This document shows, in pieces, positions 10,618 through 21,155 of a stretch of 64,000 nucleotides of DNA. This stretch comes from Methanohalobium sp. (lineage in GTDB: Archaea > Halobacteriota > Methanosarcinia > Methanosarcinales > Methanosarcinaceae): contig NZ_JAHENT010000084.1 in the NCBI RefSeq assembly GCF_018609725.1, positions 1 through 64,000 on the forward strand, read 5' to 3'. A program made the translations under genes and the position numbers. The notes beneath the pieces are model-generated. The model searched no databases and was not told the origin of the DNA. It saw only the letters and a list, made by a program, of their open reading frames with translations. The number at the start of each line of letters is the position of its first letter. The first letter of the stretch is position 1.

Positions 10618-11754
10618 TCATAATTCTTCTCTTATAATTCTTGCAATGTTGTCTCCAACTTCAGATGTCTTGGAACTTCCACCCATATCATAGGTTTTGA
10701 TTTTGTTCTCGGCAATGCTTTTTTCGATTGCTGACAAAATATCATTTGAAGCTTCAGTTTCACCAAGTTGGTCAACAAGCATTGACCCTGCCCATATGGT
10801 TGCAATAGGGTTGACCTTGTCTTGTCCCTTATATTTGGGAGCAGACCCATGTATTGGTTCAAACATACTGGTGCCTTCAGGGTTGATATTGCCTCCGGGA
10901 GCAAGTCCAAGACCACCCTGAATCATTGCACCAAGGTCGGTAATAATGTCGCCAAACATATTCGGAGTTACAACAACATCGTACCATTCAGGGTTTTTGG
11001 CAAACCACATTGTAATGGCATCCACATAATTGAAATCGGTATCAATTTCAGGATAGTTTTCTGAAATATCGTTAAACTGCTCTCTCCAGAAACCATAGAT
11101 ATCAGACAACACATTTGCCTTGTCCACAGATGCGACATGCTTATCTTTGTTTCTCTTCATGGCAAGGTCAAATGCATATTTAATAACCCTGCGAGTCCCC
11201 TCTTTTGAAATCATGCCTATCTGGTAGGCGATTTCTTCACTATCGGTGTCAATATCCAGACCGAACCTTGTGCTGTACATAGACCTTGTTACTTCGAGTT
11301 CTTCTTCACTGATTCCTTTCTTAGCCCTTCCGCCGATTCCGATGTAGAAGTCTTCTGTATTTTCTCTGACAACTGTAAAATCAATATCTTTGGGATTTTT
11401 GTTTTTAAGTGGTGTCCAGACACCATCCAGAAGTTTTACCGGTCGCAAATTTATATACTGGTCAAAGTAAAATCTGGCTTTAAGTAGTATACCCTTTTCA
11501 AGTACACCAGGAGCAACTCTTGGATCTCCTATAGAACCCAGATATATTGATTTGTAATTGGAAAGTTCTTTGAGTGTATCTTCTGATAACAGTTCACCAG
11601 TTTCTAAATAGTGGTCTGCACCATTTGGAAATTCTATCCAGTCAACATCGAATCCGTGTTTTTCTCCGGCTGCGTCAATGACCTTTTTGCCTTCTGCTAT
11701 GATTTCGGGACCAACACCGTCTCCCGGTATAACTGGAACTTTGTATTGTGTCAT
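10618..11754 (-). CDS. leuB: 3-isopropylmalate/homoisocitrate dehydrogenase family
   Basis: [14 protein letters not shown] start, [31 protein letters not shown]; internal ATG at 11754 gives the conserved N-terminus. Confidence 0.88.
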   Translation of the reverse strand: MTQYKVPVIPGDGVGPEIIAEGKKVIDAAGEKHGFDVDWIEFPNGADHYLETGELLSEDTLKELSNYKSIYLGSIGDPRVAPGVLEKGILLKARFYFDQYINLRPVKLLDGVWTPLKNKNPKDIDFTVVRENTEDFYIGIGGRAKKGISEEELEVTRSMYSTRFGLDIDTDSEEIAYQIGMISKEGTRRVIKYAFDLAMKRNKDKHVASVDKANVLSDIYGFWREQFNDISENYPEIDTDFNYVDAITMWFAKNPEWYDVVVTPNMFGDIITDLGAMIQGGLGLAPGGNINPEGTSMFEPIHGSAPKYKGQDKVNPIATIWAGSMLVDQLGETEASNDILSAIEKSIAENKIKTYDMGGSSKTSEVGDNIARIIREEL

Positions 11755-11807
11755 ATTTGTCTCCTGTACATTATTTATCATTTTAATGGTCTTTTATCTG
11801 TTTTGGA

Positions 11808-12299
11808 TCAATTAACAAGCCTTTTTGTGTATTCTATCAATCCACCAGCATCCACAATTTCACGGACGAAATCCGGAAGTGGAGTTGCCTGATATTTTTC
11901 ATTCTTTGTTTTGTTTTCTATAACACCAGTGGAAAGTTCGACTTCGATTTCATCCCCCTCTTCAATCATGTCTGTTTCTGAACATTCAAGAAGAGGTACT
12001 CCTATATTGATTGCGTTTCTAAAAAATATACGTGCAAAGGATTTGGCAATTACACACCCGATTTTTGTACCTTTAAGAGCAAGAGGTGCGTGCTCTCTTG
12101 AGGATCCGCATCCAAAGTTACTACCTGCAACAATGATATCGTTTTCTTTTACATTTTCGGCAAAATCAGGGCGCACTCCTTCAAACGCATGTTTTGCAAG
12201 TTCTTCAGGAGTATTAAAAATTAGATACCTCCCGGGAATTATAGCATCGGTATCAATATCATCTCCAAATTTCCAAACTTTTCCTTTCATATCTATCAC
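11808..12299 (-). CDS. leuD: 3-isopropylmalate/homoaconitate dehydratase small subunit
   Basis: [17 protein letters not shown] signature; adjacent to leuB. Confidence 0.9.
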   Translation of the reverse strand: MIDMKGKVWKFGDDIDTDAIIPGRYLIFNTPEELAKHAFEGVRPDFAENVKENDIIVAGSNFGCGSSREHAPLALKGTKIGCVIAKSFARIFFRNAINIGVPLLECSETDMIEEGDEIEVELSTGVIENKTKNEKYQATPLPDFVREIVDAGGLIEYTKRLVN

Positions 12300-12511
12300 C
12301 GGATAACTAAATTTTACATTTGTTTTTTAGTATGTTTTACACATTTATTAAATACGTTATTGTATAATTATTGTTTTAATAGAATTTAGAAACTAATAAT
12401 CCTAAATAATAGTTGTTACTGTTTATTTAATAGAGTGATAATTTCCCTGAATTCCTCTATCCTGATATAATTTTGGTTTTTGATAACATAAAATTTTAAA
12501 GATTAGATATA

Positions 12512-13708
12512 ATGACTGCATCAATACCCACATTCAGCAGAAAACGGCAGATGTTTTTACTATCAATTGGGACATTTTGTGTATTTCTGGGAATCCTTTC
12601 TCTTATACCACTTCTTCCAGATATATCAGAGGATTTGAATATATCAAAATCACATCTTGGCTGGGTTGCAGGAACATTTCTTATTTTTATGGCTCTTTTG
12701 CAGGTTCCATTTGGGTTAATATCGGACAGGTTTGGTAGAAAAGTTCTGATATTTTCCGGAATTTTCATTTTTGGAACTGGGGTGGGTATTCTATCACTTG
12801 CTTCTAATTTTATTACTTTGCTGTTTGCCAGAGCAGTATCAGGCACTGGGGCGGCAATATTCTTCCAGACCTCTTTTACAATGGTGGGTGATATGTTTAA
12901 GTATCAGGAGCGTGGAAGAGCCATGAGTGTACTGGCTGTTGCAACCGGTTTTGGGACAATATCCGGCTATTCAGTAGGTGGGATATTTGGGGGTATATAC
13001 GGCTGGAGAGAAGTATTCATGGCACTTGCAGGAATAGCGTTTTTTGTTTCATTTTTGTCACTTTTTATGCGTGAAACCCGTGTTGAAATTACAGAAAGAA
13101 AAACAACATCCAATGTCCTTCAGTTCTCTTTTGATATGTTCAGGAAAAGAACCATTGTATTTATAACACTTATTGCGATGTTGTGCGATATGGCAGCGAT
13201 TGGAGCATCCTATGTAGTACCGTTTTTTGCCAAAGATGCAGGTATTACAACAGCAATTACCGGTTTGATATTTATACCACACGCTGCCGTTAGTTCACTG
13301 GGAGCATCATTCAGTGGTTGGGTATCAGATATAGTTGGCAGGAAAAAACCACTTGTTATAATAGCAATTCTGGGTGGATGTGCACTGTTTCTGCTCTCAC
13401 AGATACCGCCTATTTCTTCGATTATAGCTTTTAATTTTGCATTTGTAGGTTTATGTTTTGGTCCTGTAGTTACACTGACCTCCACGTTACTGGTGGATGA
13501 AGTGGTAAAAGTGGATTCATCAATTATTGCCACTACAATGGGTACTTTCAATATGGTTCGATGGTTAGGTTCGGCTGCAGGACCGGTAATGGCAGGTATA
13601 TTTCTGGAATTTTACGGTACAAGAATAGCGTTCATACTTCTTTCAGTGACAGTTTTTGTTTCAGTGTTACTTTCAGTAGGTATAAAAGAAAAAAAAGAAT
13701 ATTATTAA
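12512..13708 (+). CDS. MFS transporter
   Basis: 12 TM pattern, GLISDRFGRKVLI motif A. Confidence 0.9.
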   Translation: MTASIPTFSRKRQMFLLSIGTFCVFLGILSLIPLLPDISEDLNISKSHLGWVAGTFLIFMALLQVPFGLISDRFGRKVLIFSGIFIFGTGVGILSLASNFITLLFARAVSGTGAAIFFQTSFTMVGDMFKYQERGRAMSVLAVATGFGTISGYSVGGIFGGIYGWREVFMALAGIAFFVSFLSLFMRETRVEITERKTTSNVLQFSFDMFRKRTIVFITLIAMLCDMAAIGASYVVPFFAKDAGITTAITGLIFIPHAAVSSLGASFSGWVSDIVGRKKPLVIIAILGGCALFLLSQIPPISSIIAFNFAFVGLCFGPVVTLTSTLLVDEVVKVDSSIIATTMGTFNMVRWLGSAAGPVMAGIFLEFYGTRIAFILLSVTVFVSVLLSVGIKEKKEYY

Positions 13709-15171
13709 TTCATCTCTTCGGTTTTTAATATTCCTCTTGCAGCCATCACCCCAGTAGCAGCAGCGTTGACAATGTCTCTTGATAACCCAGTGCCATCACC
13801 TGCTGCATAAAGGTTTTTGATGCTGGATTCCATGTTTTGGTTAATCTGCACCTGCATGGCGTAGAATTTTATTTCTGGGGCATACAACAGTGTTGAATCA
13901 GATGCAACACCCGGTATAATCTGGTTGAGTGTTTCAAGACCTTCGATGATGTCCATCACAATTCTGTGGGGCATTGCCATGGAAATATCACCAGGTGTGA
14001 CATCTTTTAATGTATTGACAACTGGATTACGTGCAAGTCTTCCATCGGTAGACCTTCTACCGCGCCTTAAATCGCCCATTCTCTGGAGTACAGGTTTGCC
14101 TCCTCCGATGGTTGTGGCTAATTTGGCTATGGAACGGGCGTATTTTGTAGTGTTTTCTATGGGGTGGGTCAGTTCTATGTGTACAAGGAATGCAAAATTG
14201 GTGTTTTCGGAAGTTTTTTTGCGCAGAGAATGTCCGTTAGTGGCGATAAAATCCTCATATTCTTCTTTGACCACAAATCCGTGTTCATTTGTACAAAAAG
14301 TACGGACAAAATCGTCATATCTTTGGGTCTGTATGTGGAATTTGGGGTCGCGGTTGATATTTGTAACAGGATCCATTATAATGGCTGGGACTTCTACACG
14401 GACGCCTATATCGATACCACCGTATTTTGCAGAAATTGAATGTTTGCTGACGATATTGTTGACCCATTCACCACCAACACGGCCCGGAGCAAGCATTGTG
14501 TAATGGGATTTTATGATTTTATCATTGTCAAGTACAATTCCCCTGCACTCATCATTTTCAACTAAAATATCCTGTACTTTGGTATTTAGTAAAAATGAAA
14601 CACCTTTGTCATCCAGACCCCTTTTGAATCTGGATATTAATTCAGGGGTATTATCAGAACCGATGTGTCGCTGTTTAATTTCAATAAACTGGGCGCCAAC
14701 GGATGCAGCCCGTCGCTTTAAATCCTCGATTTCCTGCGTTTTGTAGGATGGTACAATTTCAGGGGCACCGTATTTTAAAAACACATCATCCACATAATCT
14801 ACCAGTTTCCAGGCACTGTCTTGGTCACCTGTCAGTTTGGAAAGGTTTCCTCCGATATCAGGTCTTAAATTAAGCGTTCCATCTGAATATGTTCCTGCTC
14901 CTCCAACACCACACATAATGTCACACGGTGCACAGTGTGTGCATTGCTGAACCGAGTCCATAGAGCATTGTCTATTTTCAATGTCCTGACCCATTTCAAC
15001 TACCAGTACTTTCAGGTTCTGGTCGCTTAATTCATTCGCGGCAAACATTCCGGCTGGACCAGAACCAATTATTATCACATCGTATTCTACATCCGGGTAT
15101 ATTTCTTCCTTGTCCAAATTCATGGGGTTGTACCAGCCATTTAAATCGGTAGCACTTTTTTTGTATAACAA
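13705..15171 (-). CDS. FAD-dependent dehydrogenase
   Basis: VIIGSGPAGMFAANELS nucleotide-binding motif, C-terminal LYAAGDGTGLSRDIVNAAATG. Confidence 0.85.
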   Translation of the reverse strand: MLYKKSATDLNGWYNPMNLDKEEIYPDVEYDVIIIGSGPAGMFAANELSDQNLKVLVVEMGQDIENRQCSMDSVQQCTHCAPCDIMCGVGGAGTYSDGTLNLRPDIGGNLSKLTGDQDSAWKLVDYVDDVFLKYGAPEIVPSYKTQEIEDLKRRAASVGAQFIEIKQRHIGSDNTPELISRFKRGLDDKGVSFLLNTKVQDILVENDECRGIVLDNDKIIKSHYTMLAPGRVGGEWVNNIVSKHSISAKYGGIDIGVRVEVPAIIMDPVTNINRDPKFHIQTQRYDDFVRTFCTNEHGFVVKEEYEDFIATNGHSLRKKTSENTNFAFLVHIELTHPIENTTKYARSIAKLATTIGGGKPVLQRMGDLRRGRRSTDGRLARNPVVNTLKDVTPGDISMAMPHRIVMDIIEGLETLNQIIPGVASDSTLLYAPEIKFYAMQVQINQNMESSIKNLYAAGDGTGLSRDIVNAAATGVMAARGILKTEEMN

Positions 15172-15175
15172 ATTT

Positions 15176-16243
15176 TTAGGATAGTATTTTTTCTAATCTA
15201 TCCATTGATTTTGCGAGTTTGATTTCCTGGGCTATTCTTCTGCCTGTAGATAAATCAGATTCTATAAAATCAGAATATGGAGAACCTGAAGGGTAGAGAT
15301 TTGTACCTGCAACTATACGTGCTGATATTTCAAATACTTTAATCTCTAATTTATCGGTAACTACAGTTTCAAGACAGAACGGTCCGATCATACCGCCAAA
15401 CAGGTTTAATGATTCCTCGACAACTTTTTCTCCAAGAGAAAATACATGCGGCAGAAGTGATTCACGTGCAACAAGTGGTACGTTTCCTGTAACAACATAT
15501 GTTGGATTGATACCTGCATCTTCGAGTTCCTTGGATGAACCCAGTCTAAAGATTTCATCAGCATTGGATTCGACTCTTCTGTCCATGCTGAGCATTTCAA
15601 GAGTTCCTTTGCTTAATTTGTATCCTTCTTCCCTTAATGGAGAATAGAAGAAATGGAAATAGTACCTTGTACCTACTATAAATTCCTGGACAACATAATT
15701 TTCTTTAGGGTCTACGTTTTCTTTAAACTCCTCGTAATTCTTGGCGATGAAGAACCCGCGACCGCCTTTAGCACCCTGATATTTTACCATTACCGGTCCA
15801 TTGATATCTTCGGGATTTATTATTCTGGGCATATGGATGCCAGCTCTTTCAAGCCATTCTCTTTCTTTTGTCCTATTTGATTCCCAGTCAAGAACATCCC
15901 GGTTTCCAAATGTAGGAATTTCAAGGTTTGCAAAGTTATCAGCACCTACATACTCCACGAATGAACCGTGGGGAACAAGTATTGCGTTTTTTTCTATGAA
16001 TTTATCAGTCATATTAGGGATGTCTTTGTAACTATCAACGATGATGAACTCATCAGGTTTTGCTTTCGGGAATGCATCATAATATTTGGGAGGATTTCCT
16101 ACACAAATACCGATTGTCTTGAACCCTTCTTTACGGGCTCCGTCAAAAATCTGCAGGCTTGAATGTGAGCATACTGTTGCGATAGCCAGATTGTCAAAAT
16201 CATAGTTTTGCAGGATTTCTGAAATTTGTTCTTCTGTTACCAT
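15176..16243 (-). CDS. purP: FAICAR synthetase PurP (ATP-grasp)
   Basis: VMVKYQGAKGGRGFFIAKN, family-wide similarity; ATG at 16243 is the more likely start than 16357. Confidence 0.88.
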   Translation of the reverse strand: MVTEEQISEILQNYDFDNLAIATVCSHSSLQIFDGARKEGFKTIGICVGNPPKYYDAFPKAKPDEFIIVDSYKDIPNMTDKFIEKNAILVPHGSFVEYVGADNFANLEIPTFGNRDVLDWESNRTKEREWLERAGIHMPRIINPEDINGPVMVKYQGAKGGRGFFIAKNYEEFKENVDPKENYVVQEFIVGTRYYFHFFYSPLREEGYKLSKGTLEMLSMDRRVESNADEIFRLGSSKELEDAGINPTYVVTGNVPLVARESLLPHVFSLGEKVVEESLNLFGGMIGPFCLETVVTDKLEIKVFEISARIVAGTNLYPSGSPYSDFIESDLSTGRRIAQEIKLAKSMDRLEKILS

Positions 16244-16407
16244 AATTAAACACCGGTGAATGACATTAAATAGTGCTGTACAGTATTTAAGTTTGTGTAG
16301 ATGTTGATAATCTATATTATATATTTTTCCAATATCTAATTGTTGTAAATAATGCACACAAATATATTATATAAAAAAAATCTATTAGATTATTATGGAG
16401 CCTGCTT

Positions 16408-17241
16408 ATGAAAAAAAGGGTGGCATTAAAACTTGCATATATAGGAACTGAATATCACGGGTCACAAGTACAGCCCGAATTGCCGACTATTGAGGGGGAA
16501 CTGTTCAAATCTCTTAAAAATCTTGAAATTATAGATAGTCCCAAATCAGCAAATTTTGTAAGTTCTGGAAGAACTGATACAGGAGTTCATTCACTTGGTC
16601 AGGTGGTGGCGTTTGATACAAATAACCCAAGGCTTGCAGTACCCAGAGTGATCAATTCACAACTTCCAGAATCCATCTGGGCGTGGGCATGTGCTGTTTT
16701 TCCTGATGAGTTTAACCCAAGACATGAGGCATTGAGCCGCAGATACCTGTATATAATGAGTGGTGAAGAATACGATATATCAAGAATTAGAACGGCTTCT
16801 AAATATCTAATAGGAACACATGATTTTGCCAATTTCTGTACACCTGTAAAGGGTAAATCTACTGTACGCACAGTACAAAGAATTAATATACGGGTAAAGG
16901 CAAACCTCACTTTGATAGATATACAGGCAGACAGTTTCCTGTGGAAAATGGTGCGTAAAATAGTAACAGCACTCATGATGGTCGGCTATGGAACAAGGGA
17001 TACTAAATGGCTGGAACAAATGCTAAATCCCGAATACTATGAAGAAGGTATAGAACCCGCACCTTCATATGGGCTTATTTTGAAGGATGTGGATTACCTG
17101 CAACCCATTGAATGGGATGTGGATGATTATTCAATCCAAAAAGCACGCAACCAGTTACGCCAGCATTTAATCCGCTACAGGGTGATGGCGGAAGTTCTTG
17201 AGCATCTTGTACCACAGGAAAAACGTTATCATGAATTATGA
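16408..17241 (+). CDS. truA: tRNA pseudouridine synthase A
   Basis: SSGRTDTGVHSLGQVVAFD motif. Confidence 0.93.
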   Translation: MKKRVALKLAYIGTEYHGSQVQPELPTIEGELFKSLKNLEIIDSPKSANFVSSGRTDTGVHSLGQVVAFDTNNPRLAVPRVINSQLPESIWAWACAVFPDEFNPRHEALSRRYLYIMSGEEYDISRIRTASKYLIGTHDFANFCTPVKGKSTVRTVQRINIRVKANLTLIDIQADSFLWKMVRKIVTALMMVGYGTRDTKWLEQMLNPEYYEEGIEPAPSYGLILKDVDYLQPIEWDVDDYSIQKARNQLRQHLIRYRVMAEVLEHLVPQEKRYHEL

Positions 17242-17330
17242 TTAAAGTGGTTTTTGATAATTATAACCCTTAAAGGTAACACATGTTGTCCAAATAAAGC
17301 CTTTTATATTGTTGAAAACCAACATTAAAC

Positions 17331-17450
17331 TTGCCCATTGTAATTACTCCCTCCTGTCCTCTATCTCGCCTAAAAATCTCCTGCCGCCTCTCTCAGGGGG
17401 AGTTATCTCCCATTATCTTTTAATTATTATGGGCAATTTTTTATTTTTTA
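17331..17450 (+). ncRNA. Candidate structured small RNA with C-rich loop
   Basis: TATA-like TTTATATT at 17303-17310; outer stem TTGCCCAT/ATGGGCAA, inner stem ACTCCC(T)CCTG/CAGGGGGAGT; TTTTTTATTTTTTA directly after the 3' arm. Confidence 0.55.
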
Positions 17451-18490
17451 TACAGCACGGATACAATTCTTGTAAGACTTCGATGCACTCTCTGGTGATG
17501 TTCTTTATGAAGAACAAAACCTGCATCCTTAACAAGTTCTTTTACCGGGTTGCCTGTTACTATGACTGCATATTTTCCTTTTTTCAGGACACGATACATT
17601 TCTATGAATGACATGGCATACAAATAGTTCATTGATTCGGCTTTTATCAGTGCTGATTTTCCGTATGGAGGGTCGGTAACAATCGCATCCATTGATTCAT
17701 CTACAAAGGGCAACCGGCATGCATCACCCATTAACAGCGAATAATCCAGATTCAGGTCATCAAGGTTCATACGTGCTCCTGACATGATTTTATATTGGAC
17801 TTCCAGACCAATGCAGTTGACATCCACAAGACCCGCTTCCATAAGAATACCAGCAGTCCCACAGAACGGGTCAAACAGTGTTTCTCCTGATTTGACCTTT
17901 GACAGATTAACAACAGTTCGAGCCATTCTCGGCATCAGTACACCGGGATAAAAGAATGGTCTTTTATGAGGAACTCTGTATTCAAAACAACTGCGGTCAA
18001 CTTTTGCCACAACCGAGCCCATTATACATTTATCAGTAAGTATCAGACGGAATTCGATATCTGGATTATTCAGATTCACACGATACGATTTTTCATTGCC
18101 TTTCCTGTAGATACATCCTCCAACTTTTTTTTCAAGCTGTTCCCCGTTTATGGATGTATAATGTTTGACCTTATTTACACGTACTGCATATGTCTGTCCG
18201 GGTGTGATATGTTTGTTTATGTTGAGGTTTTCAGCGGTTTTTAGAATATCATCAAAATCGGTATCACAGATTCCAGCCACTTTTAGTATTGAATGCGACA
18301 TTGCCAGACGATTTGAAACAGAATTCAGTTTATTAACAACCTCTTTATTGTTTTCTGAAATATCCACAACAAGGCACTGGTCAAAATGGGCATATTCACT
18401 ATATTCAAGCTCTTCTACATCAAGGCATGCAAAAATTTCAAAGACAGGCAAGCTTTCATGCTCGCCCGATAAATCAAAAGCGTAAAGCAT
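17441..18490 (-). CDS. tRNA (guanine(10)-N2)-methyltransferase-like (Trm-G10/Trm11 family)
   Basis: THUMP-like N-terminus, DPFCGTAGILMEAGL and TDPPYGKSA motifs. Confidence 0.85.
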   Translation of the reverse strand: MLYAFDLSGEHESLPVFEIFACLDVEELEYSEYAHFDQCLVVDISENNKEVVNKLNSVSNRLAMSHSILKVAGICDTDFDDILKTAENLNINKHITPGQTYAVRVNKVKHYTSINGEQLEKKVGGCIYRKGNEKSYRVNLNNPDIEFRLILTDKCIMGSVVAKVDRSCFEYRVPHKRPFFYPGVLMPRMARTVVNLSKVKSGETLFDPFCGTAGILMEAGLVDVNCIGLEVQYKIMSGARMNLDDLNLDYSLLMGDACRLPFVDESMDAIVTDPPYGKSALIKAESMNYLYAMSFIEMYRVLKKGKYAVIVTGNPVKELVKDAGFVLHKEHHQRVHRSLTRIVSVLYKK

Positions 18491-18520
18491 AAAAATAAAA
18501 CATTTTTAATTTTTTGATAG

Positions 18521-18808
18521 TTAAAACATTTTCTCAAGCGCTTCCTTGCCTGTCATTCCTGTATCTATTCCCATCTCTTTTGCAGGCTGTGATGCTTCAA
18601 TAATTTCAGCGTTTAAGACATCTTCAAAGGAATTGACACCTTTAACCTTTGCAGCAGCATCATCAAGTTTGTTTGCAGCGTTAATATCCAGATATCCACA
18701 CATCACAAAACCTTTATCGGCTTTTATAACAATGATTGGAGCATTATGCATATTAAAGTTTAAACCAAGACCTGTGCCATTATGTAGGTTTACCTGTTCG
18801 ACAATCAT
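18521..18808 (-). CDS. DUF1805 family protein (YunC-like)
   Basis: KADKGFVMCGYLDINAANKLDDAAAKVKGV motif. Confidence 0.75.
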   Translation of the reverse strand: MIVEQVNLHNGTGLGLNFNMHNAPIIVIKADKGFVMCGYLDINAANKLDDAAAKVKGVNSFEDVLNAEIIEASQPAKEMGIDTGMTGKEALEKMF

Positions 18809-18980
18809 ATTTTTAAAATAATATCCAATTTAGATTAACTTTTTGGATAGAATCAGTTTTCTTCCTTTGATTGTGTTCATATCATTATATTAACCAATGA
18901 CCAATGAACCAAAAAGTTAGAATACATTGCAACTTAGATATGTTGTATTCTGTTAATTTGTAAAAAGGTTGTAAACAGAT

Positions 18981-19694
18981 ATGTATTTCAGACCTTATAT
19001 AGAAAAAGCCTCAGAATGGCTAAAAAAACAAAATATCGATAATGTAAAGGATTTGTCCAGATTAACATTAGCCTGTGATTTATGGGGTATTGAAAACCAC
19101 TATGCTGCAAAACTTATATATAAAAAACGTAACAGTTCATGGAATAATTCTGTAAGAGACACAAGTAGAGCATGTTCATCACTGGCAAACATAGGTATAA
19201 TTTTCCCGGATACAGAAGAATGGCTTTTAAACCAGAAAACCAATGATTCATGGAACAAAGATGTATATAATACAGCATATGCCTTAATTGCACTTTCTGA
19301 TATGGATGTATCAGAAAATATAGGATGTAACTGGATTATTGAAAATTATGGTTCCTATTGGGAACATGTAGGAACTACATCACTTGTAATCACTGCACTT
19401 GTAAAACAGGAAAAATTATTGTCCTCAAAACATTACCAAAATTTCATCCAAAATCGTGCAGAGTGGATATTATCACAGTCAGATAAGGATGGTGGATGGT
19501 CATATATATCAACTAGCAATCTGGCGATACAAGCATTGATGTTTGCGGGTTATATAAATCAACTCAAGCCACATATCCAATGGCTACTGGATAATTTTAA
19601 TGAGAATGGTTACTGGGGATATAACAATAAAAAGGTTATAGCTACAGCATGGTCTCTAATGACACTGGCAATGTATAATAGTTATAAGTTTTAA
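18981..19694 (+). CDS. Stand-alone terpene cyclase/prenyltransferase-like alpha-toroid repeat protein
   Basis: QW-like repeats: TNDSWNKDVYNTAYALIAL, DKDGGWSYISTSNLAIQAL, NENGYWGYNNKKVIATAWSLMTL. Confidence 0.65.
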   Translation: MYFRPYIEKASEWLKKQNIDNVKDLSRLTLACDLWGIENHYAAKLIYKKRNSSWNNSVRDTSRACSSLANIGIIFPDTEEWLLNQKTNDSWNKDVYNTAYALIALSDMDVSENIGCNWIIENYGSYWEHVGTTSLVITALVKQEKLLSSKHYQNFIQNRAEWILSQSDKDGGWSYISTSNLAIQALMFAGYINQLKPHIQWLLDNFNENGYWGYNNKKVIATAWSLMTLAMYNSYKF

Positions 19695-19708
19695 AAATTA
19701 AAAAGGGC

Positions 19709-19885
19709 TTATGGCCATAGACCAAAACTGGCGTTTAATGCCAGAATACCCACACCTATAGCTAAACCGAATATTACAATAGGTTTCGGGTCCAGATGGA
19801 TGGCTCTTTTATCCGCCTCATAATATCTCATAAGACCCGCAGATGACATCATTCCGCCTTCGTTGCTTGATTTCTTTTTTGGCAT
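19709..19885 (-). CDS. Preprotein translocase Sec61-beta (archaeal SecG)
   Basis: 58-aa ORF absent from the track: MPKKKSSNEGGMMSSAGLMRYYEADKRAIHLDPKPIVIFGLAIGVGILALNASFGLWP; archaeal Sec61-beta layout. Confidence 0.9.
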   Translation of the reverse strand: MPKKKSSNEGGMMSSAGLMRYYEADKRAIHLDPKPIVIFGLAIGVGILALNASFGLWP

Positions 19886-20006
19886 TGTATCCTCCTTTAA
19901 CTATAATCGGTGATTGTTATATATAACAATTTATAACCTATTTGTTGATTTAAAACTTTTCGTCAAATGTTTTCTGTTTATACTTAAAAGTGATGTAAGT
20001 CCGAGT

Positions 20007-21026
20007 TTACATTAACACTTCATCCAGTAAAAATGGCGGGTGAAATTCACCATTTTCTGTAATTATAGCACTGATGTTTTCCATAGGTGTAGCATCAAAT
20101 GCAGGGTTGTAAACATTTACATTTTCAGGGGCTATCTGGATATTTCCAAAATACCGCAGTTCATCAGCGTTTCGTTGCTCTATTTTTACACTTCCTTCCC
20201 ATCCCTTAAAATCAAAGGTTGATGTAGGAGCGGCAACATAAAATGGGATCTCATGTTCTTTTGCTAACACTGAATGTGTGTAGGTTCCTATTTTGTTAAA
20301 TACAGCATCTTCGGTAATCCTATCGGCTCCGACAATGACTTTGTCAATAGCTTCATGTCTTATAATATGTCCGGCCATGGAATCCGAGATTAATGTAACA
20401 GGTATATTATCCTGCATCAGTTCCCATGTAGTGAGTCTACTACCCTGATTCAATGGTCTGGTTTCACATGCAACTACTTTGATATTTTTTCCAGACTCAA
20501 TAGCTGACCGGATAACTCCGAGAGCAGTACCCCAGTCAACGCAGGCAAGTTTTCCGGCGTTACAATGGGTTAATACAGTGTCTCCATCTTCCAGCAATTT
20601 TGCTCCATGTTCTCCGATTTTTTTATTAATGGCGACATCTTCATCAGCAATCTGTTTTGCTTCTTCTATTGCAATATTTTTCATTCCTTCAAAATCGTAG
20701 GCATCAGAGGTGGCTTTAATAACTCTTTCCACGCCCCATGCAAGGTTTACTGCAGTAGGCCGGGTGGATTTAATAGTTTCTGCGACTGAATGCAGGTCTT
20801 TTGTCAGGTCATCCATGTTATCGGTTTTACTTAAAACAGCAGCAAGGGCAATTCCATATCCACCGGCTGCACCCAGTGCAGGAGCACCTCTTATACGTAG
20901 AGATTTTATAGCTTCACACAATGATTCTATTGTTTTGCATTCTATAACCTTATATTCACTTGGAAGCAGGGTCTGGTCAATTAATTGTATTGTATTGGAT
21001 TCATCATTCCAGTCAATTGTCCTCAT
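20007..21026 (-). CDS. mtnA: S-methyl-5-thioribose-1-phosphate isomerase / aIF2B-like
   Basis: SLRIRGAPALGAAGGYGIALAA, LTHCNAGKLACVDWGTALGVI, IVGADRITEDAVFNKIGTYTHSVLA. Confidence 0.9.
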   Translation of the reverse strand: MRTIDWNDESNTIQLIDQTLLPSEYKVIECKTIESLCEAIKSLRIRGAPALGAAGGYGIALAAVLSKTDNMDDLTKDLHSVAETIKSTRPTAVNLAWGVERVIKATSDAYDFEGMKNIAIEEAKQIADEDVAINKKIGEHGAKLLEDGDTVLTHCNAGKLACVDWGTALGVIRSAIESGKNIKVVACETRPLNQGSRLTTWELMQDNIPVTLISDSMAGHIIRHEAIDKVIVGADRITEDAVFNKIGTYTHSVLAKEHEIPFYVAAPTSTFDFKGWEGSVKIEQRNADELRYFGNIQIAPENVNVYNPAFDATPMENISAIITENGEFHPPFLLDEVLM

Positions 21027-21155
21027 ATTTACACCTTAATTGTTAGTAGCTGTGATAAACGAATTATTTAAAAGCAGATAAAACAATAATCCAGTTATCT
21101 TTATTTGGATTTTAATATTATAGTCCCCCTTAAAAATCCTTACCATAGTTAATCA

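Noticed and set aside
17309-17611. 100-aa plus-strand ORF
   Set aside because: Overlaps the candidate sRNA and the 3' end of trm-G10 in antisense; composition looks non-coding.
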